A DNA stretch of 5,795 nt from the NCBI GenBank assembly GCA_026387805.1, contig JAPLKY010000008.1, positions 1-5,795 of the forward strand, in the 5' to 3' direction. Both the position numbers and the translations under genes were made by a program. Positions 1-5,566 of the stretch are shown here, one piece after another (the stretch's first letter is position 1; each line of letters begins with the position of its first letter). Source of the DNA: Candidatus Krumholzibacteriia bacterium. GTDB taxonomy: Bacteria > Krumholzibacteriota > Krumholzibacteriia > Krumholzibacteriales > Krumholzibacteriaceae. The notes under the pieces were generated by a model, which saw only the letters and a program-made list of their open reading frames with translations, was not told where the DNA came from and searched no databases.

Positions 1-902
1 CTCAGATCCCGACGAGCGAGCTCATGACCTCCGGACACCTGGCCTGCCAGGGATGCGGTGCAACGCAGGCGATGCGCTTCGCCCTCAAGGCGCTGGGGCC
101 CCGGACCGCTATCGTCCTTCCCGCGTGCTGCTGGTCCGTCATCGACGGGCCGTTCCCGCACTCGTCTCTCAAGGTGCCGATCCTCCACACGGCGTTCGAG
201 ACCGCTGCGTCGGCCGCGTCGGGGCTCAAGGCCGGCCTCGAGATGCGGGGCGATACGGAGACGGTCGTCATGGCGTGGGCGGGGGATGGGGGAACGTTCG
301 ACATCGGCCTCCAGGCGCTCTCCGGCGCCGCCGAGCGCAACGAGGATATCATCTACTGCTGCTACGACAACGAAGCGTACATGAACACGGGGATCCAGCG
401 GAGCTCATCGACGCCGATCGGCGCGTGGACGACGACGACGCCCGGGGCTCACTGGAAGAAGCGTCCGAAGAAGAAGATGATCGATATCATGGCGGCCCAT
501 TCGATTCCCTATATCGCGACCGCTTCGGTCGCGTACCCGAAGGATCTCATCGAGAAGTTCAAACGGGCGCGGGAGTTCAAGGGGACGCGGTTTCTGCACG
601 TCTTCGCGCCGTGCCCGACGGGATGGAAGCTCGCTCCCGAGCTCTCCGTCGCGATGGCTCGCCAGGCGGTCACCTCGAAGATCTTCCCGCTCCTCGAGGT
701 GACGGACGACGGCAAGACGTGGAAGATCTGGAAGGACTTCGAACCCTCGCCGATCAAGGACTATTGTATGGCGCAGGGACGTTTCCGCCACCTCGGCGAA
801 AAGGATCTGCGCTGGATCGAGGATGAGACGGAGAAGTACTGGCAGTACCTCCTTTCGAGGGAGCGCATCTCTCAAGCCGTTCCGGGGCTGGAAGCCGATT
901 GA
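1..902 (+). CDS. porB: 2-oxoacid (pyruvate-type):ferredoxin oxidoreductase, beta subunit; 5' partial
   Basis: This is the thiamine-diphosphate subunit of a multi-subunit pyruvate (or related 2-oxoacid):ferredoxin oxidoreductase. The enzyme makes acetyl-CoA, CO2 and reduced ferredoxin in the cytoplasm. Numbering from the ATG at 24, I see CQGCG (C8, C11), C35/C36 in PACCW, and C197 in FAPCPTGW; together these fit the four cysteine ligands of the family's [4Fe-4S] cluster. The ThDP/Mg site is GDGGTFDIG (87-95) and YDNEAYMNTG (114-123), followed by the usual Q-R-S-S-S-T-P segment. The ATG at 24 gives 292 residues, but it has no clear ribosome site and the frame stays open to the window edge. The upstream codons read QIPTSEL, like the residues that precede the GH-x-AC-x-GCG motif in family members, so the true start probably lies outside the window. 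Alpha, gamma and delta subunits would be expected upstream. Substrate could be another 2-oxoacid. The family is clear; the exact substrate is inferred. Confidence 0.93.
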   Translation, partial: QIPTSELMTSGHLACQGCGATQAMRFALKALGPRTAIVLPACCWSVIDGPFPHSSLKVPILHTAFETAASAASGLKAGLEMRGDTETVVMAWAGDGGTFDIGLQALSGAAERNEDIIYCCYDNEAYMNTGIQRSSSTPIGAWTTTTPGAHWKKRPKKKMIDIMAAHSIPYIATASVAYPKDLIEKFKRAREFKGTRFLHVFAPCPTGWKLAPELSVAMARQAVTSKIFPLLEVTDDGKTWKIWKDFEPSPIKDYCMAQGRFRHLGEKDLRWIEDETEKYWQYLLSRERISQAVPGLEAD

Positions 903-936
903 GACGCGAGCCGCGTCCGGGCACGCACGACCCTTG

Positions 937-970
937 AATCCCCGGTCCCTCGGGACCGGGGATTTTTCTT
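937..970 (+). terminator. Intrinsic terminator after the oxidoreductase gene
   Basis: A near-perfect G+C-rich hairpin starts 34 bases after the stop codon. Arm CCCCGGTCCC (940-949) pairs with GGGACCGGGG (952-961). A flanking AAT/ATT pairing (937-939 with 962-964) lengthens the stem, and the run ATTTTTCTT follows. The loop is TC, or CTCG if the closing pair opens. This is a textbook rho-independent terminator. It separates the metabolic operon from the pilin operon. Confidence 0.9.
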
Positions 971-1083
971 GCGGCGGCTTTTCGCCCGCGCGAACGGTCC
1001 GGGTAGTGCGTTGTCCGTCATGCGAGGATTCTTCCTCATGATTGCGGAGAGTGAGCGCGGGTTTCTCCATTTGCCTTATCGGA

Positions 1084-1092
1084 TGATATAAC
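1084..1092 (+). promoter_or_regulatory. Candidate extended -10 promoter for the pilin operon
   Basis: TGATATAAC combines a TG extension (1084-1085) with TATAAC (1087-1092), five of six bases of the sigma70 -10 consensus, in the A+T-rich part of the interval. The hexamer 17 bases upstream (TCTCCA, 1064-1069) matches TTGACA at only three positions, so the site would depend on the extended -10. Transcription would begin near 1099 and leave a leader of about 218 bases. This is by eye only; the true promoter could lie elsewhere. Confidence 0.35.
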
Positions 1093-1120
1093 TTCTTTAA
1101 TTACAATCAAATAACACTGG

Positions 1121-1143
1121 CGTTGCATATCCATTTTGCAACG
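1121..1143 (+). repeat. Perfect 7-bp inverted repeat, operator-like or hairpin
   Basis: CGTTGCA (1121-1127) and TGCAACG (1137-1143) are exact reverse complements with a 9-base spacer. The arm centres lie 16 bp apart, about 1.5 helical turns. A further TGCAA half-site is at 1150-1154. The repeat lies just downstream of the candidate -10 element, so it could be a repressor operator or a small hairpin at the 5' end of the leader. No specific regulator is recognised. Confidence 0.4.
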
Positions 1144-1216
1144 ATTCCGTGCAATTTGACATTCCAGCGGCTCCTGCCGTCGAACCCGGACAGCCCTAAT
1201 CAATTGAAAAGCAAAG

Positions 1217-1301
1217 CAGTTGAAGAAATTCACGCAACTGGTACGCCTTTAGCGTCCAAAGATTGTGGAATCAAAGCGCCGCGAAGCTTCTATGGCTTGC
1301 G
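1217..1301 (+). promoter_or_regulatory. Possible structured RNA leader upstream of the first pilin
   Basis: Four potential hairpins lie in tandem before the start codon. CAGTT (1217-1221) pairs with AACTG (1236-1240), with an inner GAA-GAAA-TTC (1222-1231) GNRA tetraloop and an ACGC bulge. ACGC (1243-1246) pairs with GCGT (1252-1255). GATT (1261-1264) pairs with AATC (1269-1272). CGC(G)AAGC (1280-1287) pairs with GCTTGCG (1295-1301), ending just before the ribosome site. The arrangement could be a cis-regulatory leader. A GCAAAGC followed by a GAAA-capped stem and ACGCAA faintly recalls a GEMM (c-di-GMP-I) riboswitch core, but the consensus is not matched. Short stems also arise by chance. 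Confidence 0.25.
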
Positions 1302-1316
1302 CAGGGAAGAGGAACG

Positions 1317-1907
1317 ATGAAAAAAGGATTCACGCTTGTCGAATTGATGGTCGCGGTAACCATACTCGGGCTCGTTCTCGCGGCCGGCACGCCGCCGATC
1401 ATGAGATACATGCGCCATTTTCAGTCCAAGGACACCGCCCAGCTCGTCGCAAGCATACTGAGGCAAGCCCGCGGCAGGGCCATCCACGAGAGAAACAACT
1501 ATGTCGCCTTCTTCAGTCTCAGCGCTTCGACGATAACGATTCTGGACGATGACGGCGGCGGCGGAGGCAATCCCGCCGAAGCGGGTTTCGTTCCGACCAA
1601 CCGGGGAAACGGGAGAGCCGACAGCGGCGAGAGGATCTACGGGCCCTACGAGCTGCCCGCCGGACAGATGTTCGGGTTGATCGGGGGATCGGTCGGCCCG
1701 GACGGTACGTACGTCACGAGCCCCATCACCTTTTCGGGAATCCCCCCGCGCGTGATCTTCTACCCGAACGGCAGCACGAACGAGGAAGGTTTGGTTTTCG
1801 TCATGTCGGAAGCGGATTTCCGGGCGCAGAAGAAAGGCTCGGATCAGATGCTCGCGGTGCGGCGCTCGACCGGGACCGTCATTCTCGCGCGGCCGACCTA
1901 CAACTGA
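1317..1907 (+). CDS. fimT: Minor pseudopilin, GspH/FimT (FimU) type
   Basis: This 196-residue type IV pilus minor pseudopilin would be inserted in the inner membrane, processed by prepilin peptidase, and built into the pilus tip complex. The type III signal is textbook: MKKG, cleavage after G4, then FTLVE with the conserved Glu at mature +5, and a hydrophobic helix to about residue 26. The GspH/FimT head is suggested by the ILRQARGRAI segment and the C-terminal pattern GPYELPAG ... ITFSG ... VIFYPNGST ... LAVRRSTGTVIL. The ATG at 1317 is chosen because GAGG sits 4 bases upstream and AGGGA slightly further; an in-frame upstream extension would spoil the signal peptide. An acidic/Gly-rich insertion (D77-D78-D79 then five glycines) leads to NRGNGRADSGE (95-105), a degenerate EF-hand-like loop. 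It is the first gene of the four-gene cluster. FimT and FimU paralogues cannot be separated here. Confidence 0.9.
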   Translation: MKKGFTLVELMVAVTILGLVLAAGTPPIMRYMRHFQSKDTAQLVASILRQARGRAIHERNNYVAFFSLSASTITILDDDGGGGGNPAEAGFVPTNRGNGRADSGERIYGPYELPAGQMFGLIGGSVGPDGTYVTSPITFSGIPPRVIFYPNGSTNEEGLVFVMSEADFRAQKKGSDQMLAVRRSTGTVILARPTYN

Positions 1908-1922
1908 CATGGGTATCCGAGC

Positions 1923-1927
1923 GGAGG
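1923..1927 (+). promoter_or_regulatory. Ribosome binding site deciding the pilV start
   Basis: GGAGG lies 5 bases before the ATG at 1933. An in-frame ATG at 1909, one base after the previous stop, has no comparable site and would add eight residues (MGIRAEVA) to the leader. The 1933 start is therefore preferred. Translational coupling at 1909 cannot be ruled out. Confidence 0.7.
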
Positions 1928-1932
1928 TCGCT

Positions 1933-2370
1933 ATGCGGATAAAGAAGCCCTTTGGAAGCGATGCAGGGATGACCCTCGTGGAGATTCTCGTCGCCATGAC
2001 CATCTTCGCCGTGGGGGTCTTGAGCCTCACGCGCGTCATGTTCCAGGCGATGCATTCCAACGTCCGGTCGAAGCATGTCGTCGTCGCCACCAATCTGGCA
2101 CACCAGCGGATGGAACAGATTCTGAGCAGCACGCGCTACGACAACATCACGGCGGGCGCGTTTCCCACGGAGGACTACGGCACCATCGAAGGCGGAAGTG
2201 CCAATTACTCCCCTTTCCGGAGGGCGGTGGCGATCGCCGACTCCGTGGACGCTCTCGGCACGAGCGTCATGAAGGAAGTGACCGTCCGTGTAGAATGGCG
2301 AGACAACGGAATAGCCCGCAACATGGAGATACGTTCGAGCATCAGCAGGTTCAAGGATATCAAGCTTTAA
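1933..2370 (+). CDS. pilV: Minor pseudopilin, PilV type
   Basis: This 145-residue prepilin-like protein has a 12-residue basic leader ending in Gly (MRIKKPFGSDAG), then MTLVE with Glu at mature +5, and a hydrophobic segment EILVAMTIFAVGVLSL. This E-I-L-V-A-M-x-I-x-x-x-G-x-L-S-L pattern is typical of PilV/GspI-type minor pseudopilins. So are the following RxxFQAMHSN and the NLAHQRMEQIL helix (a common A-x-x-R-M-E-Q-I motif). The rest is a short beta-rich head ending in a VTVRVEWRDNG strand. It lies 25 bases after the FimT-like gene and 16 bases before the PilW-like gene, consistent with an operon. An alternative start at 1909 would give 153 residues. The likely role, from the family, is as part of the tip-priming complex with FimT/U, PilW and PilX. 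Confidence 0.87.
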   Translation: MRIKKPFGSDAGMTLVEILVAMTIFAVGVLSLTRVMFQAMHSNVRSKHVVVATNLAHQRMEQILSSTRYDNITAGAFPTEDYGTIEGGSANYSPFRRAVAIADSVDALGTSVMKEVTVRVEWRDNGIARNMEIRSSISRFKDIKL

Positions 2371-2386
2371 TATGGAGTGATGGATC

Positions 2387-5300
2387 ATGAACAATCGATC
2401 GAACAGAAATCGCGGGTTCTCGCTTCTCGAGATGATGATTGCGCTCACCGTCGGCGCGCTCCTCATCATGATCTCGTACAACGTGCTCACCTCGCAGAAG
2501 AAGGCGGGGGAGGCGCAGAACCAGATCGTGAGCGCGCAGCAAAACGCGAGCGTCTCCCTCGAGACGCTCATGAGGGATCTGCGACTCGCGGGGACGAACA
2601 TCGACGATTTCGACAAACAGCCGATATTCGTGGACGCCGCTCCGTACCAGGTGATATTCAACGCGGACGTTTCGAGCGGTTCCTTCGGCGTTCCCTCGAT
2701 GGGCAAGACTCAGGCGGTTCCTCTCAGCAGCGGAGCGTTCTATTCCCCGGGTGATTATCCGGGCGAGAACCTCGGAACCCGCGAGCGCTATAACAACGGC
2801 GCCGAGACGATCCGCTACACCTTCGACCGCGACGCGAACGGGCTCGTGAACTCGTCCGATCGCTACACGGAAACGCAGAATCCGGCCGATTACGCGCTCA
2901 TGCGCGAGGAGAACGGCACGCGTATCGACATGATCGCGTACGGCCTCCGCGGGAGGGAGAACTATCCGGACGGCCAGCTGCCGGAGCCGCTGTTCAAATA
3001 CTACGGCGACTTCCTCAGCAACGGCACGATCCGGCTCTGGGGTGACACCGACAACAACGGCGCCTTGAGCCAGGCGGAGATCGCGGCGATGACCCGCGTT
3101 CCCCAGAACCAGCACGGTAAAATCATCGAGGTGGCGGTGAACGTCGAGGCCGAATCCCCGAACATTGAGGCGAGCTACGTCGGTCCGCACAGCACGAGCG
3201 GCGCCGAGCGGAAATACCGGTCCATCGTGATGACGAGCAAGATCCGGCCGAGGAACGTGGGGACCGGGAGCGCCAACCTGCACGCCTGCGGCAATCCTCC
3301 CGCGTCGCCGACCGGCCTGAGCGGCTCCGATACGCCGCGCGACGCGGGCGAGAGCATCACGCTCGCGTTCGCGAAGTCGACCGACGAAACGGCGGGAGAG
3401 AGGGACATCGATACCTATTCCCTGTACCGCCGGGAAGAAGGTCAGGTGGAGTGGACCTGCATCAACTCGATCGCCCCTACCGGCGCGGCCTCGTACGCGA
3501 TCAACGACGATGTCCATTCGCCGGGCGGAGGGCCCGTGATCGACACGCCGTACTATTATATGGTGACCGCCTGGGACTGCAGGCCCCAGGAATCGAATCC
3601 GTCGAACGTAGTCGGTCCGGTGCGAGCCCTTCCGAACGGCCCCCAGCCGCCGATCATCGTGAGCGCCTTCGACACGCCCTGCGACGCGATCAACGAGGTG
3701 TCGGTCGTCATCCGCCGATCGGCGGAAGATCTGGCCTCCGGCGGCAACGTCCGGAACTATCGTTTATACCGCGGATCGACGAAGGGCGGAGGCATCCTTT
3801 CGAAAGCGTACATCGGAGCGATCACCGCGAACGGCTCCGAGTACTATACCTTTCTCGACAATTCCACGAATAACGTCGCGCTGAATCCTCCGACGGCGGG
3901 AAGCTACTACTATTACATCGCTCGGGCCGTTTCGCTCGACACCATACCCTCGATCGATTCGAACGAGTACGGCGCGGTCTATTTCTCGGGCAGCATATCG
4001 GCATGCCAGATAACGGATATCCTCGATTTCCCTGACGACGAGGGTACGGCCCTGACCGTCACCTGGAAGAGATCGCCTTCCGAGACCTGCTTTCCGAATC
4101 CGATCACCGTGTACGAGGTGAGGAGGAAATCGGCGAGCGATCCGAGCTACCTGACGGTGAGGACCGTGCCGGCGATCGATTCGCCGAGCTATTCGATCGT
4201 CGACGACGGTCTGTCGCGAGGCACCAAGTATACGTACTGCGTCTGGACGATCAGCCTCGATGCTTCGGTCCCTTCGAACGAAGAAATCGGCATGCCGCTG
4301 AGGAACACGATGATCGATCCCCCGGAGAATCTGCAGGCGAATGATATTCTCTGCGACGCGTCGGGCGCCGTAAGCGTTACCTGGGAGAAATCGCCGCAAG
4401 ACGTCACGGGGGGCGGGGTCACGCATTATACCGTGTACCGGAAGACGGAGGTGCTCGATCCCGAGGCGGTCGGGGAGGTCGAGGCCAGGAAGAGGGACAC
4501 CTATTCGTTCGTGGACGGGCCCGCGTCGAATCCCACGTCGCCGCCGGTCATCGGAGAGTATTACTACTACTTCGCCACGGCGGGCGACCGGGCGAACGAC
4601 CGGGAATCGGGACCGTCGAACGAAGGCTACACGATGTCGGACGGCGAGCCCGGCGCGCCGCGCATCACGAGCGCGGAGGACACTCCGCTGGATGCGGGGA
4701 GAAGCATCACCGTGACGTTCGACCGTTCCGCCGACGACGGTCACTGCACGAGCAACGTTATCATCTACAAGATCTATCGCGAGACGAGCAAACTCGGCGG
4801 ATTCAGCACGCTCGTGGGCACGAAAACGGCGACCGGCGCGCTGAGCTACGTCTTCTACGACGATCGTACCTTCAGCAGCAGCCCGCCCCTGGACGGCATC
4901 GGCTACTACTACGCCGTGCGGGCGAGCGACGGCGCTAAGGAATCGGTCAACTCCAACATCGCCGGCCCCGCGTACTCGATTTCGCAGAATCCGGGCTCAT
5001 ACATCGTCTTTGAGGATGATTTCGAGACGAACAAGAGCTGGAGCAGCGGCAGAATTCGAACCGAGAACGACTGGCAGAGGGGCGTGCCGTACGTCAAGAG
5101 CCAAACCTACGGCAACAGCGATCCGGGCACGGCGCACGGCGGAAGCAACGTGTACGGCAACGATCTCGGGGCAGGAGCCTCGAACGGGCGTTACTCCAAC
5201 AACGTGGAGAACTACCTCAGGACGCCGGTACTCGACTGCTGGGGACACTCAAACGTCGTGATTCAGTTCTACCGGTGGCTCAACGTCGAGGGCCCGGCAT

Positions 5301-5542
5301 ACGATCAGGCATACGTGGAGGTGAGCAATAGCGGCACCTCCGGACCGTGGACCGTGGTTTGGCAGAATCCGTCCGCGATCACGGACAACGCATGGGTCTT
5401 CGTGCAGCTCGACATCTCTCAATGGGCCGATCAGCAGGAAAACGTTGTGGTCCGTTTCAGGCTGAAATCCGACGGGCAGCGGGGCTATGCAGGTTGGAAT
5501 ATCGACGATTTCGTCGTCAGGGAAAGACCGGTCGCCCCGTAA
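2387..5542 (+). CDS. pilW: Giant modular PilW-type minor pseudopilin with five Fn3-like modules and a C-terminal MAM/jelly-roll-like domain
   Basis: This 1051-residue protein is several times longer than a usual PilW (roughly 200-350 residues). It begins with a normal type III signal: MNNRSNRNRG, cleavage after G10, FSLLE with Glu at +5, hydrophobic helix to about residue 30, then the PilW-like LMRDLRLAG (61-69). The head (about 36-298) has no cysteine and carries two EF-hand-like loops, D147-D158 and D220-E231. From about P304 to N868 there are five Fn3-like modules. Residues 869-1051 form a MAM/immune-inhibitor-A-like beta domain running from FEDDFE (875-880) to GWNIDDFVV (1036-1044). Ten cysteines occur, all from C301 onward, so disulfides outside the cell are plausible. 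Ribosome site GGAGTGA is at 2374-2380. The position between pilV and pilX supports the PilW assignment. By inference it is a pilus-tip protein presenting an adhesive or ligand-binding arm. I see no frameshift; the frame is continuous. Confidence 0.88.
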   Translation: MNNRSNRNRGFSLLEMMIALTVGALLIMISYNVLTSQKKAGEAQNQIVSAQQNASVSLETLMRDLRLAGTNIDDFDKQPIFVDAAPYQVIFNADVSSGSFGVPSMGKTQAVPLSSGAFYSPGDYPGENLGTRERYNNGAETIRYTFDRDANGLVNSSDRYTETQNPADYALMREENGTRIDMIAYGLRGRENYPDGQLPEPLFKYYGDFLSNGTIRLWGDTDNNGALSQAEIAAMTRVPQNQHGKIIEVAVNVEAESPNIEASYVGPHSTSGAERKYRSIVMTSKIRPRNVGTGSANLHACGNPPASPTGLSGSDTPRDAGESITLAFAKSTDETAGERDIDTYSLYRREEGQVEWTCINSIAPTGAASYAINDDVHSPGGGPVIDTPYYYMVTAWDCRPQESNPSNVVGPVRALPNGPQPPIIVSAFDTPCDAINEVSVVIRRSAEDLASGGNVRNYRLYRGSTKGGGILSKAYIGAITANGSEYYTFLDNSTNNVALNPPTAGSYYYYIARAVSLDTIPSIDSNEYGAVYFSGSISACQITDILDFPDDEGTALTVTWKRSPSETCFPNPITVYEVRRKSASDPSYLTVRTVPAIDSPSYSIVDDGLSRGTKYTYCVWTISLDASVPSNEEIGMPLRNTMIDPPENLQANDILCDASGAVSVTWEKSPQDVTGGGVTHYTVYRKTEVLDPEAVGEVEARKRDTYSFVDGPASNPTSPPVIGEYYYYFATAGDRANDRESGPSNEGYTMSDGEPGAPRITSAEDTPLDAGRSITVTFDRSADDGHCTSNVIIYKIYRETSKLGGFSTLVGTKTATGALSYVFYDDRTFSSSPPLDGIGYYYAVRASDGAKESVNSNIAGPAYSISQNPGSYIVFEDDFETNKSWSSGRIRTENDWQRGVPYVKSQTYGNSDPGTAHGGSNVYGNDLGAGASNGRYSNNVENYLRTPVLDCWGHSNVVIQFYRWLNVEGPAYDQAYVEVSNSGTSGPWTVVWQNPSAITDNAWVFVQLDISQWADQQENVVVRFRLKSDGQRGYAGWNIDDFVVRERPVAP
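2825..2860 (+). other. EF-hand-like loop 1 in the PilW-like head
   Basis: Residues 147-158 read DRDANGLVNSSD. Acidic or Asn residues sit at loop positions 1, 3 and 5, Gly at 6, a hydrophobic at 8 and an acidic residue at 12, so it follows the EF-hand loop pattern. The last ligand is Asp rather than Glu. Calcium binding is inferred. Confidence 0.5.
3044..3079 (+). other. EF-hand-like loop 2 in the PilW-like head
   Basis: Residues 220-231 read DTDNNGALSQAE: Asp 1, Asp 3, Asn 5, Gly 6, Leu 8, Ser 9, Glu 12. This is a full match to the canonical 12-residue EF-hand loop, followed by IAAMTRV, which could form the exit helix. Calcium binding is very plausible but untested. Confidence 0.65.
3296..4990 (+). 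repeat. Five tandem fibronectin type III-like modules inside the PilW-like protein
   Basis: The approximate units are residues 304-418, 419-538, 539-642, 643-754 and 755-868, each 104-120 residues. Each has the same landmarks. The opening reads DTPRDAG, DTPCDAI, DFPDDEG, DILCDAS and DTPLDAG. An early strand follows: ITLAF, VSVVI, LTVTW, VSVTW, ITVTF. The central strand reads YSLYR, YRLYR, YEVRR, YTVYR, YKIYR. The late tyrosine-rich strand reads YYYMVTA, YYYYIARA, YTYCVWT, YYYYFATA, YYYAVRA. This order is that of Fn3 beta sandwiches. The units are well diverged, so the array is old rather than a recent tandem duplication. Fn3 arrays commonly act as spacers or binding modules in secreted bacterial proteins. 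Confidence 0.85.
4991..5539 (+). other. C-terminal MAM/immune-inhibitor-A-like jelly-roll domain of the PilW-like protein
   Basis: Residues 869-1051 run VFEDDFE ... W, then DPGTAHGGSNVYGNDL (912-927), YLRTPVLD (943-950), IQFYRWLNVEG (959-969), YVEVSNSG, WVFVQLDIS, VVVRFRLKSD and GWNIDDFVV (1036-1044). This succession matches the beta-sandwich found at the end of many secreted bacterial proteases and adhesins, often annotated as MAM-like or immune inhibitor A-like. Such domains bind ligands, glycans or metal, but no ligand can be named from the sequence. Confidence 0.7.
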
Positions 5543-5566
5543 TCGGGGACAGGAAGGTGAAGCGCG

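Larger units (their letters stand above)
971..1316 (+). other. Non-coding interval and probable long 5' leader of the pilin operon
   Basis: This stretch of about 350 bases has no convincing gene. Possible short frames on both strands begin at TTG or GTG codons without ribosome sites and show no protein motifs. The middle (about 1075-1165) is clearly richer in A+T than the surrounding genes, as expected for a promoter region. The part from about 1200 to the first pilin start contains several short inverted repeats that could fold in RNA. I recognise no tRNA, rRNA or CRISPR here. Confidence 0.6.

Noticed and set aside
1064..1127. Possible sigma54 -24/-12 promoter (GG...TTTGC near 1066-1074, or TGGC...TTGCA near 1118-1127)
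   Set aside because: The distance between the GG and GC pairs is 11 or 4 bases instead of 10, so the strict sigma54 spacing is not met. Sigma54 would have been expected for some pilin genes.
1156..1184. Perfect TTGACA hexamer at 1156-1161 as a -35 element
   Set aside because: The sequence 17 bases downstream (GTCGAA) does not resemble a -10 element, and neighbouring spacings are no better.
1036..1320. Short frames on both strands in the intergenic region (about 65 residues each)
   Set aside because: They begin at GTG or TTG codons without ribosome sites and have no conserved motifs; the plus-strand one overlaps the FimT-type start.
1290..2706. Overlapping minus-strand open frames across the FimT- and PilV-type genes
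   Set aside because: They oppose clearly recognisable pilin genes and show no protein family features.
2360..3517. Long open frame on the minus strand (385 residues)
   Set aside because: It lies wholly antisense to the PilW-like gene, is rich in Arg, Val and His as expected from reading a G+C-rich gene backwards, and shows no motif or ribosome site.
3764..4744. Long open frame on the minus strand (326 residues)
   Set aside because: It is antisense to the Fn3 array, with the same Arg/Val-rich shadow composition and no recognisable domain.
3296..4990. Recent tandem DNA duplication within the Fn3 array
   Set aside because: The five units share only short protein landmarks and differ in length and nucleotide sequence; no long identical DNA stretches are visible.
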